From Rubrivirga sp. SAORIC476 (GTDB taxonomy: Bacteria; Bacteroidota; Rhodothermia; Rhodothermales; Rubricoccaceae), in NCBI RefSeq assembly GCF_002283555.1, contig NZ_MVOI01000003.1, forward strand, positions 1,290,798 to 1,354,797: DNA of 64,000 nt, written 5' to 3'. Under the pieces are notes generated by a model. The model saw only the letters and a list, made by a program, of their open reading frames with translations, was not told the DNA's origin and did not search any database. The position numbers and the translations under genes are program-made. This document shows positions 1 to 9,622 of the stretch, one piece after another. Numbering within the stretch: the first letter of the stretch is position 1; the number at the start of each line of letters is the position of its first letter.

Positions 1-1
1 C

Positions 2-610
2 CAGGCCCTCGCGACGGCGCGGCGGCTGGGCGCGGTGACCTCCGCCTACGACGTTCGGGCAGCGGCCCGCGAGCAGGTCGAGTCGGTCGGCGCCGACTTC
101 GTGGAGTTGGACCTGGGCGCGGGCGACGCCGAGGACGCGAGCGGCTACGCGAAGGCGCTCACCGAGGACCAGCTCGTCCGCCAGCGCGCCCAGCTCGCCG
201 ACCTCGTGGCGAGCGTGGACGTGGTCATCACAACGGCCCTCATCCCCGGCCGCCCGGCGCCGCTGCTGCTCACCGAGGACGCGGTCGCGGCCATGCCGCC
301 CGGCTCGGTCATCGTGGACCTCGCGGCGCCCAACGGCGGCAACTGCGCGGCCACGGTCCCCGGCGAGACCACCGAGGTGAGCGGGGTCTCGATCCTCGCT
401 CCGCTCGACCTTGCCGCCGAGATGCCGCTCCACGCCAGCGACATGTACGGCCGCACCGTCGGCGCCCTCGTGCTGGACTTCATGACTGACGACGGCGCGT
501 TCCGGGTCGACCTGGAAGATGAGATCCTGGCCGGGGCGGTCGTCACGCACGGCGGGGTCGTCGTCCACCCGCGCGTGCTCTCGCTGCTGCCCGAGGCGGA
601 CTCCCCCTAG
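2..610 (+). CDS. pntAA: NAD(P) transhydrogenase subunit alpha part 1, C-terminal part (5' end outside window)
   Basis: This is the C-terminal 202 residues of the soluble NAD(H)-binding subunit (domain I) of proton-translocating transhydrogenase. The frame is open from the first bases of the window, so the start lies upstream. Visible family motifs are DVVITTALIPGRPAP and SVIVDLAAPNGGNCA, which belong to the nucleotide-binding lobe, and LHASDMYGRTVGAL near the end. There is no hydrophobic C-terminal segment: the membrane part is encoded separately by the next gene, as in the three-subunit enzymes of Rhodospirillum rubrum type. The enzyme couples hydride transfer from NADH to NADP+ to proton entry and so supplies NADPH. 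The gene is followed by pntAB and pntB in one direction, so the three are very likely one operon. Identification is confident; only the N-terminus is unseen. Confidence 0.93.
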   Translation, partial: QALATARRLGAVTSAYDVRAAAREQVESVGADFVELDLGAGDAEDASGYAKALTEDQLVRQRAQLADLVASVDVVITTALIPGRPAPLLLTEDAVAAMPPGSVIVDLAAPNGGNCAATVPGETTEVSGVSILAPLDLAAEMPLHASDMYGRTVGALVLDFMTDDGAFRVDLEDEILAGAVVTHGGVVVHPRVLSLLPEADSP

Positions 611-714
611 ACGCGCCAGATGCCCCTCAACGCCTCGCGCAGTTCGCGCATCGTCGTGCGTGGGGCCTCCGACTTCTCCCAGAGCAGGCCTACGCTCTAC
701 GCCCCCCTCTTCCG

Positions 715-1008
<294 letters not shown>

Positions 1009-1050
1009 CAGACGCCTCGCCTCACGCCTCACCGCTCACGCCTCTCCCCG

Positions 1051-2541
1051 ATGACCGACTCCCTCGTCACGCTCGCGTACCTCGTCGCGGCCTCGCTGTT
1101 CATCCTCGGCTTGAAGAAGCTGGGCTCGCCGCGGACGGCGCGGGCGGGCAACCGGCAGGCGGCGGCCGGCATGCTGGTCGGCGTCGTGGCGGCGCTGTTC
1201 GAGACCCAGATCCTGAACCCGGTCGAGCTGATCGCCGGGCTGGCGGTGGGCGGGCTGGTCGGCGTGTGGCTGGCGCGGCGGACGCCGCTGACGGAGATGC
1301 CGGAGCTGGTGGCCGTCTTCAACGGCTTCGGGGGCGCGGCCTCGGCGCTGGTCGCGGGTGCCGAGGCGCTCCGGCTGCTCACGCCCGAGACGACGTGGGC
1401 CGGCGAGATCGGGGTCTACCCCGGCCGCGTGGTCACCGAGGCGGGGAATGTGGCAGGCCAGGCGGCCTCGACGTTCGGCGTCGTCCCGGGCCTGATCGTG
1501 GCCGCCTCGGTGCTGATCGGGACGGTGACGCTGTCCGGCTCGTTCGTAGCCGTCGCCAAGCTGCGCGGCCGCGGGCCGGGCGCGTTCCCCGGCATCCGCC
1601 TCGCCTCGATCGTGGTCGGACTGGCGACGCTGGCGATGATCGCTGCGGCCGGGTGGGCCGCGGCGGTGTACCCGGCGGTGGGCTGGTTCGCCGTCGCGCT
1701 CGGCGCGCTGGCGGTGCTGTCGCTGGTGCTGGGCGTGCTGCTGGTGGCACCCATCGGCGGGGCCGACATGCCGGTCGTGGTGGCGCTCTTGAACGCGTAC
1801 TCCGGGCTGGCCGCCGCCGCGACGGGCTTCGTGCTGGGCAACTACGCGTTGATCGTGTCCGGCGCCCTCGTCGGCGCGAGCGGCCTGATCCTGACGCGGA
1901 TCATGTGCGAGGCCATGAACCGGTCGCTGGGCAACGTCCTGCTCGGCGGCTTCGGCGCGACCGCATCCGCCTCGGGCGGGTCCGGCGACGAGGAGGACCG
2001 GACGGTCCGCTCCACGACGCCCGACGACGCAGCCGTGATGATGGCCTATGCGCAGAAGGTGGTGATCGTCCCCGGCTACGGGCTGGCCGTCGCGCAGGCC
2101 CAGCACGAGGCCCGCGAGCTGGCCGACCTGCTCCAGAAGGAGGGTGTCGCGGTGAGCTACGCCATCCACCCGGTCGCGGGGCGGATGCCGGGCCACATGA
2201 ACGTGCTCCTGGCCGAGGCCAACGTGCCCTACGACCAGCTCGTCGAGATGGACGACATCAACCCGGAGTTTGGACAGACCGACGTGGTGCTGGTGGTCGG
2301 CGCCAACGACGTAGTCAACCCGGGCGCCCGCGACGACCCGGGGAGCCCGATCTACGGGATGCCGGTCCTCAACGTGGACGAGGCGCAGCAGGTGATCGTG
2401 ATGAAGCGGAGCATGAGCACGGGCTACGCGGGCATCCAGAACCCGCTCTTCTTCAAGGACAACACGGCCATGCTGTTCGGCGACGCGAAGGCGTCTCTGA
2501 AGGCCATCGTCGGTGAGTTGAAGACGCTGCAGGCGGCGTAG
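1051..2541 (+). CDS. pntB: NAD(P) transhydrogenase subunit beta
   Basis: The 496-residue beta subunit. The N-terminal two thirds is a multi-pass membrane domain with many Gly/Ala-rich helices. From about residue 335 the NADP(H)-binding domain III follows, with the fingerprint VIVPGYGLAVAQAQ and the downstream GRMPGHMNVLLAEANVPYD and MDDINPEF motifs. The C-terminal stretch MKRSMSTGYAGIQNPLFF is also characteristic. With PntAA and PntAB it makes the complete proton-translocating enzyme in the inner membrane. A linker of about 20 residues rich in Ser/Asp/Glu (SGGSGDEEDRTVRS) joins the two domains. An inverted repeat (CAGAGAG/CTCTCTG) just after the stop may end the operon, but this is weak. Confidence 0.95.
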   Translation: MTDSLVTLAYLVAASLFILGLKKLGSPRTARAGNRQAAAGMLVGVVAALFETQILNPVELIAGLAVGGLVGVWLARRTPLTEMPELVAVFNGFGGAASALVAGAEALRLLTPETTWAGEIGVYPGRVVTEAGNVAGQAASTFGVVPGLIVAASVLIGTVTLSGSFVAVAKLRGRGPGAFPGIRLASIVVGLATLAMIAAAGWAAAVYPAVGWFAVALGALAVLSLVLGVLLVAPIGGADMPVVVALLNAYSGLAAAATGFVLGNYALIVSGALVGASGLILTRIMCEAMNRSLGNVLLGGFGATASASGGSGDEEDRTVRSTTPDDAAVMMAYAQKVVIVPGYGLAVAQAQHEARELADLLQKEGVAVSYAIHPVAGRMPGHMNVLLAEANVPYDQLVEMDDINPEFGQTDVVLVVGANDVVNPGARDDPGSPIYGMPVLNVDEAQQVIVMKRSMSTGYAGIQNPLFFKDNTAMLFGDAKASLKAIVGELKTLQAA

Positions 2542-2646
2542 CACAGAGAGAGGGGGAGGCGTGCCGTCCTCTCTGCGCACGCCCGGCCTCGACGAGAGGA
2601 ACCCGGCACGAGGCGTGTGGTGAGCCCCTCCCTCGCCTCCGCTCTT

Positions 2647-3615
2647 ATGTCCCCGCACGGCATCCATCACCTCACCGCGGTTTCGGCTGCGATCCAGGCC
2701 AACTACCGGTTCTACACCGAGACGATGGGCATGCGCCTCGTCAAGCGGAGCGTCAACCAGGACGACGTCTCGGCCTACCACCTGTTCTACTCGGACGCGG
2801 TCGGCACGCCGGGCCACGACCTGACGTTCTTCGACTGGCCCGTGCCGCGGGAGCAGCGGGGCACGCGGTCCGTCACGCGGACCGGCCTGCGGGTCGCCGA
2901 GGCCAGCCTGCCGTTCTGGGCCGACCGCCTCGCCGAGGCGGGCATCGTCGCCGAGCCTGTCGCTGAGATCGACGGCCGGGCGACGCTCCGCTTCGAGGAC
3001 GCCGAGGGCCAGCGCCTCGCGCTCGTCGCCGACGGCGGCACGGGTGACGCGCCGACGCCGTGGGATCAGAGCCCGGTCCCGGCCGAGCACCAGATCCGCG
3101 GGCTGGGCCCGATCACGATGAGCGTGCCCGACCTGGAGAACACCGACCTCGTGCTCCGCGTGGTCCTGGGCATGACGCCCGTCCGCACCTACGCCGACCC
3201 GGACCGGCCCGAGGACACGGTCCACGTCTATGCGATGGGCGGCGACGCCACCGAGGCGGGGCCTCACGCCGAGCTCCACGTGGCCGTCCAGCCCGACCTG
3301 CCCGCCGCGCGGCAGGGTGCGGGCGCCGTCCACCACGTCGCCTTCCGCATCCCGGACGACCAGTACGACGCGTGGGCCGCCCGGCTCGGCCAGTTCGGCG
3401 TGCCGTCGAGCGGGCCGGTGGACCGCTACTACTTCCGGAGTCTCTACTTCCGCGAGCCCGGCGGCGTCCTGTTCGAGCTCGCCACCGACGGCCCCGGCTT
3501 CGCGGTCGACGAGGACGCGGCGACGCTGGGCGAGACGGTCGCCCTGCCGCCGTTCCTGGAGGGGCGTCGCGCGGAGATCGTCGCAGGCCTGAAGCCGCTC
3601 GGAGAGGAGGCGTGA
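2647..3615 (+). CDS. VOC-family ring-cleaving dioxygenase (MhqO-like)
   Basis: A 322-residue two-module vicinal-oxygen-chelate protein of the group annotated as ring-cleaving dioxygenase (MhqO/MhqA-like, acting on hydroquinone or catechol-type compounds). The N-terminal module opens with GIHHLTAV, whose second His is a typical metal ligand. The second module has VHHVAFRI and ends with [12 protein letters not shown], supplying the other His and Glu ligands. The ATG at 2647 is chosen because [10 protein letters not shown] is the usual family N-terminus. A GTG 30 bp upstream would add only ten unconserved residues. The gene stands alone between pntB and a MEMO-family gene. The substrate cannot be told from sequence; a role in quinone detoxification is inferred from the family. 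Confidence 0.85.
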   Translation: MSPHGIHHLTAVSAAIQANYRFYTETMGMRLVKRSVNQDDVSAYHLFYSDAVGTPGHDLTFFDWPVPREQRGTRSVTRTGLRVAEASLPFWADRLAEAGIVAEPVAEIDGRATLRFEDAEGQRLALVADGGTGDAPTPWDQSPVPAEHQIRGLGPITMSVPDLENTDLVLRVVLGMTPVRTYADPDRPEDTVHVYAMGGDATEAGPHAELHVAVQPDLPAARQGAGAVHHVAFRIPDDQYDAWAARLGQFGVPSSGPVDRYYFRSLYFREPGGVLFELATDGPGFAVDEDAATLGETVALPPFLEGRRAEIVAGLKPLGEEA

Positions 3616-3962
3616 TCGGGTGAGGAGTCGGCGCCCAGGGTCCGGCGGTCAGCACCTGTAGCGGCACGTCTGGTCAGGCTCGCCCCTCTCGCCATCGAGG
3701 TGGGCGAGGGCACCGAGCAGCCAGCGGGCGCCGGTTTCGTGTCTGGCACCGTGTTTGGGAGAGAGGCCGGACAGGCGTCCCCGCCGTGGCCGAGACGAAC
3801 ACTTCGTCCTGGCGGAATCAGACAGTGACGCGCGCCCCCCTTGATGTGTCTCACCTCCAGACCCGACCTTCCCCGCCCCGGCATCCCGCGCGCCCCTGGC
3901 GCGTAGTCCGGCGGCTGGGCTCGTCGCCCGGCGCGCTCCCCTCCCACACGCCGCCTCTTCCG
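3616..3962 (+). other. Intergenic stretch without a recognised gene
   Basis: About 350 bases between two same-strand genes. The frame of the following gene remains open for part of it, but the would-be peptide is Pro/Arg/Ser-rich and resembles neither neighbour. I see no tRNA, no clear hairpin terminator and no convincing promoter element. Confidence 0.4.
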
Positions 3963-4748
3963 ATGAGTCTCGCCACCCGCGCGGTCTACCCCTCGCAGCC
4001 GACCCCGCTCCGCTCCCACCTCGACGCCCTCCTCGCCGAGGCCGAGCTCCCCGCCGACCTCGACGCCGACGCGCTGATCGGCATCGTCGTCCCCGATTCC
4101 AACCGGGCGTCCGGTGGGGCCACGGCCGCGACGGCCTACCAGCTGCTCCGCGGCGCCTCGCTCGACACTGCGATCGTGATCTCGCCGAGCCACAACGGCG
4201 AGTTCGGGCGGCTCTCGATCTGCCAGACGGACACGTACCACACACCGCTCGGCGGGGTGCCGGTCAACGACCACCTCCGCAACGAGCTCTGCGACGAGGA
4301 CGACGACATCTTCCTCGACGACACCGGCCACTACCACACCGAGGGGGCCGACGTCCAGCTTCCCTTCCTCCAGGCCGCGCTCGCGGGCGACTTCGACGCC
4401 GTCCCGATCGTGATGGGCGAGGAGAGCCCGGCGTTCTGCCGCGAGCTTGGCGGCGCCGTCGGCGAGGTGATGTACGGCAAGCGCGCCGTGGTGGTCGGGT
4501 CCTGCGACCTGCTCGGCGGCGACGACGACGCCATCGCCCGCTTCCGCGAGGCCATCGAGAGCTTCGACGAGAGCGAGCTGATGCACCTGCTCGGCAGCGA
4601 GACGGTCCGCGTGGAAGGCATGGGCGCGCTCATCACCACCCTCATCGCCTCGAAGGCGCGCGGCGCGACCCACGCCCGCGTCCTCGCCCTCACGCCGCCC
4701 GATGGCGACGTCCCCGGCAGCCTCGCCGTCGCCTTCTGGAAGGGCTAG
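3963..4748 (+). CDS. Divergent MEMO1/AmmeMemoRadiSam protein B family protein
   Basis: A 261-residue protein with the overall MEMO fold signature: an IVVPDSNRASG strand-loop where active members have a PHAGY-type motif, then IVISPSHNGEFG, then HTEGADVQLPFLQ (family HSLEVQLPFL), then VVGSCDLLGG (family SSDFxHxG). Compared with human MEMO1, the equivalents of His49, His192 and Cys244 are not present and only the His81 equivalent (HTEGADVQ) is kept, so the metal site looks degenerate. The ATG at 3963 gives the normal family length. The frame continues upstream but with low-complexity residues. No AMMECR1 or radical-SAM partner is adjacent. The next gene, 69 bp downstream, is a DUF2520 Rossmann protein. 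Family membership is likely; function is unknown. Confidence 0.75.
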   Translation: MSLATRAVYPSQPTPLRSHLDALLAEAELPADLDADALIGIVVPDSNRASGGATAATAYQLLRGASLDTAIVISPSHNGEFGRLSICQTDTYHTPLGGVPVNDHLRNELCDEDDDIFLDDTGHYHTEGADVQLPFLQAALAGDFDAVPIVMGEESPAFCRELGGAVGEVMYGKRAVVVGSCDLLGGDDDAIARFREAIESFDESELMHLLGSETVRVEGMGALITTLIASKARGATHARVLALTPPDGDVPGSLAVAFWKG

Positions 4749-4817
4749 AGGCGTGAGCTGTGAGCCGTCAGGGCTCGCGGCTTTCCCCACGCCTGTCGCC
4801 CTCTGCTCTCGCCTCCT

Positions 4818-5801
4818 ATGGACACCTTCGCCTCCGCCTTCCCGACCCCGCGCCCCGCGGTCGCCCTCATCGGCGCCGGAGCGATGGCGCGCGCGCTCGG
4901 GCTGCGGCTGGCGGAGAGCGGCTATCCCATCGCCGCCGTCATCAGCCGACGGCGCGGTCCGGCCGAGGCCCTGGCGCAACTGCTCGGCGCCCCGTTCGCC
5001 TCCGACCGCCTCGGCGACGTGCCCGGGGTGCCCCTGGTGATCCTCGCCGTCCCGGACGACCAGATCGCGGACCTCGCCGACACGCTGACCGGCGCGCCGC
5101 GCTCGTGGCAGGGCGCCGTCGTGCTCCACACGTCGGGCGCGCAGACGGCCTCGCTGCTGGAGCCGCTCCGCCAGGAGGGCGCGCGGACGCTCTCCTTCCA
5201 CCCCCTCCAGACCGTCACGCGGGACGCCGACGCGACGACGCTCGCGGGCGTCAGCGTGGGCGTCGAGGGCGAGCCGCCGGGCGTCGCCGCGGGCATCGAG
5301 CTGGCAGTCGGGCTGGGGATGCGCTACCTCGTGCTCTCTGCCGAGGCCAAGCCGCGCTACCACCTCGCCGCCGCGATGGCGTCCAACCTGCTCGTGACCC
5401 TCATGGGCATGGTGCAGGAGGTGCTGGCGTCGATCGGCGTCGATCGCCGCGAGGCCATGGCGACGCTCGCGCCGCTGCTCCAGGGCACGCTCGACAACCT
5501 GACCGCGACCTCCCCCGAGGAAGCCCTCACCGGCCCTGTCGCCCGGGGCGACATCGGGACGCTGCGCGCCCACGGGCTCGCGCTCCGCAAGGACCTGCCG
5601 CACCTCGTCCCGGCCTACGCCGCGCTGTCCGTCGAGACGGTCCGCCTCGCGGTCCGCGCCGGAACGCTGGCGCCGGGACGCGCCGAGGACGTGCTCGCGC
5701 TCATGGAACGCATGGTGACGCTGCCGCTCCCCGGCACCGCGCCGAGGACGCCGGAGGGCCCGCGTCCGCCCGCGCCAGGACGCGCCGGGACGCCGTCGTA
5801 G
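4818..5801 (+). CDS. Rossmann-like and DUF2520 domain protein
   Basis: A 327-residue protein. The N-terminal Rossmann domain starts with VALIGAGAMARALGLRLAES and has the further nucleotide-fold strand VPLVILAVPDDQIADLA, typical of NADP/F420-type oxidoreductase folds. The C-terminal helical DUF2520 domain includes SFHPLQTV and ASNLLVTLMGM. Such proteins resemble pyrroline-5-carboxylate reductase-type dehydrogenases, but their reaction is not known. The last 25 residues are Pro/Arg-rich and unlikely to be part of the fold. The start ATG at 4818 fits the family N-terminus. The gene is probably co-transcribed with the MEMO-like gene upstream, judging from the short gap and same strand. Confidence 0.85.
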   Translation: MDTFASAFPTPRPAVALIGAGAMARALGLRLAESGYPIAAVISRRRGPAEALAQLLGAPFASDRLGDVPGVPLVILAVPDDQIADLADTLTGAPRSWQGAVVLHTSGAQTASLLEPLRQEGARTLSFHPLQTVTRDADATTLAGVSVGVEGEPPGVAAGIELAVGLGMRYLVLSAEAKPRYHLAAAMASNLLVTLMGMVQEVLASIGVDRREAMATLAPLLQGTLDNLTATSPEEALTGPVARGDIGTLRAHGLALRKDLPHLVPAYAALSVETVRLAVRAGTLAPGRAEDVLALMERMVTLPLPGTAPRTPEGPRPPAPGRAGTPS

Positions 5802-6007
5802 AGGCCTGTTTTCGAGAGCGCTACCTCGCGCGACCCATCCGTATCGCCAATGCGGAGCCCCGACGAAGGGACGGTGGAGGCACGGCGGCGGGACGGCAAA
5901 ACCTCCGCGGGAACGCTTCAGGTGGGGACCGAATGTGCCGATGTGTCCCGTTCTTTGCGCCTTCGCGCTGTATCGCTGAACGTCGGCTCGCCCGGCGCAC
6001 GCACCGT

Positions 6008-6589
6008 ATGCACACTGATCTTCCGATGGAAGGCATCGCTCCCGGCCTCACGGCCGAGTCCGTCGCGGCCCTGGCCGCGCGGAGCGTCTGCCGCGACTCG
6101 GCGTCCTCGTTCCAGGCGTTGCTGGCCGCCGCCGCCGCCGCCGTCCGCGCGACGCTGGCGCCGGTTCGGGAGGCCGAGACCGCCGCGCTGAGCCTTCGCC
6201 AGCGCGAGACCGTCGCCACGGTCGCCGCCGACCTGGAGGCCGCGCTGGAGGCCCTCGCCTCGGGCGTCTCCGCAGAGGCTCGATGCCTGGGCCGCCGCCG
6301 CCCGGCCGACCGCGTCCGCGCCGTGCTGCGGCCGTCGCCGGGCTGGCTGCCACGCCTCCGCGAGCGCGCCGCCGAGATGACCGCCGGCAGCACCGCCCCC
6401 GGCCCGACGTGGCTCGCCGCCACCGGGGCCGCCGTCGAGGCCCTCGGCCAGACCGCCGAGCACATCACCCTGCTCGCTTCGGCACAGCGGCCGGACTCCT
6501 CGGCCCGCCTCCTGGGCGACCGCGTCACCGAGGCGCTCCGGGTCGGCCGCGACGCCCTCCTGGCCGACATCGCCCGGCTGGTGGACTAG
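6008..6589 (+). CDS. Hypothetical alanine-rich helical protein
   Basis: A 193-residue protein that I do not recognise. It is Ala/Arg/Leu-rich, predicted to be mostly helical and soluble, with a run of seven alanines around residue 40 and no signal peptide or membrane segment. The ATG at 6008 (MHTDLPMEG) is preferred because the frame continues upstream only as Arg-rich nonsense; an internal ATG at 6026 is possible. Codon use resembles the neighbours, with third positions almost all G or C. It lies about 200 bp after the DUF2520 gene and 89 bp before the next gene. Moderately sure it is real, with no functional hint. Confidence 0.5.
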   Translation: MHTDLPMEGIAPGLTAESVAALAARSVCRDSASSFQALLAAAAAAVRATLAPVREAETAALSLRQRETVATVAADLEAALEALASGVSAEARCLGRRRPADRVRAVLRPSPGWLPRLRERAAEMTAGSTAPGPTWLAATGAAVEALGQTAEHITLLASAQRPDSSARLLGDRVTEALRVGRDALLADIARLVD

Positions 6590-6637
6590 CGCGGCGCCGG
6601 GCGGGTCGGAGCGCACGGGCAGGAACGGTCGCGTCTG

Positions 6638-6644
6638 TAGGTTG
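6638..6644 (+). promoter_or_regulatory. TAnnTTTG-like -7 promoter element
   Basis: TAGGTTG lies 34 bp before the ATG of the saccharopine-dehydrogenase-like gene. It resembles the Bacteroidota -7 consensus TAnnTTTG and recurs in similar form before several other genes of this window. Confidence 0.35.
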
Positions 6645-6678
6645 AGCCTCTGCTCCCTCTGACTCGACCGCGCCCGCC

Positions 6679-7812
6679 ATGCCCGCCTCTCGCCCCAGCG
6701 GCGCTCCCTCCATCCTCATCGTCGGCGCCGGAGGCATCGGCGAGGCCGTGGCCTACATGCTCCTCGACTGGGCCGACGTGCCCGTCGGACGCGTGATCCT
6801 GGCCGACGCCGACGCGGACCGGCTCGACCGCGCCCGTGCGTTCGTCGGCCACCCGAACCGACTCGGCACGATCCACGCGCCCGTCGCTGCCGAGCCCGCG
6901 CCCGACCTCGCCGACGCCTTCGCCGAGGCGACCGTGGTCCTGGACTGCCTGCCCGGCGGGCTGGCGCCGACCGTCGCCCGGCTCGCGCTCGACCACGGCT
7001 GCCACTACGCCAACCTGACCGAGTACGTCGCCGAGACGAACGCCATCACGGCGATGGCCGAGGGCGCGGAGACCGGCTTCCTGCTCCAGACCGGCCTCGC
7101 ACCCGGCGTCATCAACGTGCTCGGCCACCGGCTGATGCACCGCTTCGAGGCAGAGTTCGGCGGGTCCGTCGACGCCGTCGCCATGAAGGTAGGCGCGCTG
7201 ACGCGCCACGCCACCGGCCCGCACCACTACGGGTTCACATGGAGCCCGATCGGCGTCGCCACCGAGTACGTCAAGCCCGCCATCGTGCTGCGCGACGGCG
7301 AGGTCCGCGAGGTGCCGTCGCTGTCCGAGCGCGGGCGGATCGTGATCGACGGCGTCGTCTACGAGGACGACCTCACCTCGGGTGGCGCAGCCGACATGCC
7401 GGAGCACTTCGCCGGCACGCTGACGCGGCTCGACTACAAGACGCTCCGCTACCCCGGCCACTACGCCTGGGTAGACGGCATCCTGGACGAGACCGGCCGC
7501 GACCCGGACGCGCTCCAGGCGCGCATGGAGGCCGAGATCCCGCTCGTCGAGGACGACATCGTGGTGATGTACGCCGCCGTCGAGGGCACCGATGCCCAGG
7601 GCCACCGGCGCCGGCTCGACCGCGGCATCGTCGTCCGCCCCGTCGCCACCCCGAACGGACGGATGCGCGCCATCCAGGCGACGACCGCGGCCGGGCTGGC
7701 GGAATCCGCGAAGGCGCTGCTCTCGGGCCGTCACCGCGGCGTCGTGCTCCAGATGGACCTCGACCCGGAGGCGTTCCTGAACGGCGCGTTCGTCGGCCGC
7801 GTGTACCGGTAG
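6679..7812 (+). CDS. Saccharopine dehydrogenase-like NAD(P)-binding protein
   Basis: A 377-residue protein. The N-terminal Rossmann domain starts with SILIVGAGGIGEAVAYMLLD, followed by an acidic ADADADRL strand end and VLDCLPGGLAPTVARLALDHGCHYANLTEY, which is the saccharopine/lysine dehydrogenase family pattern. The C-terminal half matches the family's catalytic domain in its PGVINVLGHRLMHRF and TLRYPGHYAWVDG stretches. Family members oxidise saccharopine, lysine or related amino acids; the exact substrate cannot be assigned. The start ATG at 6679 leaves a short 10-residue leader before the Rossmann strand. A strong GC hairpin follows the stop, so the unit probably ends here, before lysS. Confidence 0.82.
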   Translation: MPASRPSGAPSILIVGAGGIGEAVAYMLLDWADVPVGRVILADADADRLDRARAFVGHPNRLGTIHAPVAAEPAPDLADAFAEATVVLDCLPGGLAPTVARLALDHGCHYANLTEYVAETNAITAMAEGAETGFLLQTGLAPGVINVLGHRLMHRFEAEFGGSVDAVAMKVGALTRHATGPHHYGFTWSPIGVATEYVKPAIVLRDGEVREVPSLSERGRIVIDGVVYEDDLTSGGAADMPEHFAGTLTRLDYKTLRYPGHYAWVDGILDETGRDPDALQARMEAEIPLVEDDIVVMYAAVEGTDAQGHRRRLDRGIVVRPVATPNGRMRAIQATTAAGLAESAKALLSGRHRGVVLQMDLDPEAFLNGAFVGRVYR

Positions 7813-7821
7813 AGACCCGCC

Positions 7822-7843
7822 CCCGCCTCGGCGTCGAGGCGGG
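7822..7843 (+). terminator. GC-rich hairpin terminator
   Basis: Perfect 9-bp stem CCCGCCTCG/CGAGGCGGG with a 4-base loop, 10 bp after the stop of the saccharopine-dehydrogenase-like gene. There is no U tract, so it may be only an RNA 3'-end stabiliser. The left arm is a copy of the recurring decamer CCCGCCTCGG. Confidence 0.5.
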
Positions 7844-7950
7844 CCTGCAGGAGCGCGAGCCCCGCCAAGCCTCGGCGCAGAATGCCCGCCTCGGGGACGC
7901 CATGGGCCCGGCACGCGTAGACTCGGCTCTCCCCGACCGCGCACGCCCCG

Positions 7951-9546
7951 ATGGCCCTCACCGAGCAGGAACAGATCCGCCGCGACCACCTCGCCGCCCT
8001 CCGCGACGCGGGCGTCGACCCGTACCCCGCCGTCGAGTGGGCCACGACCCACGGCGCGGCCGCCGTCCTCGACCAGTACGACGACGCCCGGCACGACCCC
8101 GAGGCCGAGGGCACCACCCCGCTGCGCGTGACCGTCGCCGGGCGGATGCTCACCAAGCGGGTCATGGGCAAGGCCGCCTTCTTCCACCTCGCCGACGAGT
8201 CGGGCCAGATCCAGATCTACGCCAAGCGCGACAACCTGCCCGAGGGCTTCTACAACGAGGTCTTCAAGCGACTGCTCGACCCCGGCGACTGGCTCGGCAT
8301 CGAGGGCACCGTCTTCCGGACGCGCATGGGCGAGGTCTCCATCGAGGCCGACCGGCTGGTGCTGCTGAGCAAGTCGCTCAAGCCGCTGCCCGTCGAGAAG
8401 ACCGTCACCGACGAGGAGACCGGCGAGACCCGGACCTTCAACGAGGTTTCGGACCCCGAATTCCGCTACCGCCAGCGCTACGCCGACCTGGCGCTCCACC
8501 CCGAGGTGCGCGAGGTGTTCAAGACGCGCCACCGGATCGTCCGCACCATCCAGCACTTCCTGGACGACGCGGGCTACGTCGAGGTCGAGACGCCCGCGCT
8601 CCAGCCGTTGTACGGCGGCGCCGCCGCGCGCCCGTTCACGACGCACCACAACGCGCTCGACATGCCGCTCTTCCTCCGCATCGCGGACGAGCTGTACCTC
8701 AAGCGCCTGCTCGTGGGTGGCTTCGAGGGCGTCTACGAGATCGCCAAGGACTTCCGGAACGAGGGCCTCTCGCGGTTCCACAACCCGGAGTTCACCATGC
8801 TGGAGCTCTACGTCGCGTTCAAGGACTACGACTGGATGATGGCGCTCGTAGAGCGGATGCTGGAGGCCGTCGCCGTCGCCGCGGTGGGCTCCACGGACGT
8901 GCCGCGCACGGTGGACGGGACGACGCACACGCTCGACTTCTCGGCCCCCTTCCGCCGCGTCCCCATCTTCGACGCCATCGCGGAGGCGACGGGCCACCAG
9001 CTCTACGACGCCGAGGCGGGCACGGTCGCCGACCGCGACACCATCGCTGCGGTGGCGAAGGAGGTCGGGATCGACGTGGACCCGAGCATGGGCGCGGGCA
9101 AGCTCATCGACGAGATCTTCGGCGAGGCCGTCGAGCCGACGCTGCTCCAACCGACGTTCATCACCGACTACCCGGTCGAGCTGTCGCCGCTCGCCAAGCG
9201 CCACCGGTCGAAGCCGGGGCTCGTGGAGCGCTTCGAGCTGATCGCGGGCGGCAAGGAGCTGTGCAACGCGTTCTCGGAGCTCAACGACCCACTCGACCAG
9301 CGCGCCCGCTTCGACGACCAGGTCTCGCTCGCGACCGCAGGCGACGACGAGGCCGTCAACACGGTCGACGAGGACTACCTCCGGGCGCTGGAGTACGGCA
9401 TGCCGCCCGCGGCCGGCCTCGGCGTCGGCATCGACCGGCTGGTGATGGCGATGACCGACCAGCCGTCCATCCGCGACGTGCTGCTGTTCCCGCTGCTCCG
9501 CCCGGAGACGTCTGCGTCCGCCGACGACGCGCCCGAGGCGGGATGA
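7951..9546 (+). CDS. lysS: Lysyl-tRNA synthetase (class II)
   Basis: A 531-residue class II lysine-tRNA ligase, which charges tRNA-Lys in the cytoplasm. An N-terminal OB-fold anticodon-binding domain (about residues 45-160, including RVTVAGRMLTKRVMGKAAFF) precedes the catalytic core. Motif 1 runs through the TRHRIVRTIQHFLDDAGYVEVETP region. Motif 2 is FRNEGLSRFHNPEFTMLE. Motif 3 is GLGVGIDRLVMAMTD. The length is slightly above the usual 490-510, with a short acidic C-terminal tail. The ATG at 7951 gives MALTEQEQIRRDHLAALRDAG, a normal family N-terminus. It is a single gene with about 140 bp of leader, in which one more copy of CCCGCCTCGG lies at 7885. Confidence 0.97.
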   Translation: MALTEQEQIRRDHLAALRDAGVDPYPAVEWATTHGAAAVLDQYDDARHDPEAEGTTPLRVTVAGRMLTKRVMGKAAFFHLADESGQIQIYAKRDNLPEGFYNEVFKRLLDPGDWLGIEGTVFRTRMGEVSIEADRLVLLSKSLKPLPVEKTVTDEETGETRTFNEVSDPEFRYRQRYADLALHPEVREVFKTRHRIVRTIQHFLDDAGYVEVETPALQPLYGGAAARPFTTHHNALDMPLFLRIADELYLKRLLVGGFEGVYEIAKDFRNEGLSRFHNPEFTMLELYVAFKDYDWMMALVERMLEAVAVAAVGSTDVPRTVDGTTHTLDFSAPFRRVPIFDAIAEATGHQLYDAEAGTVADRDTIAAVAKEVGIDVDPSMGAGKLIDEIFGEAVEPTLLQPTFITDYPVELSPLAKRHRSKPGLVERFELIAGGKELCNAFSELNDPLDQRARFDDQVSLATAGDDEAVNTVDEDYLRALEYGMPPAAGLGVGIDRLVMAMTDQPSIRDVLLFPLLRPETSASADDAPEAG

Positions 9547-9622
9547 GCGACGCGCGGACACTCGACGCGTGACGTGCGTAGAACGCGCTGAACCGACTCG
9601 AATTCCCAGCCCCGCCCGCCTC

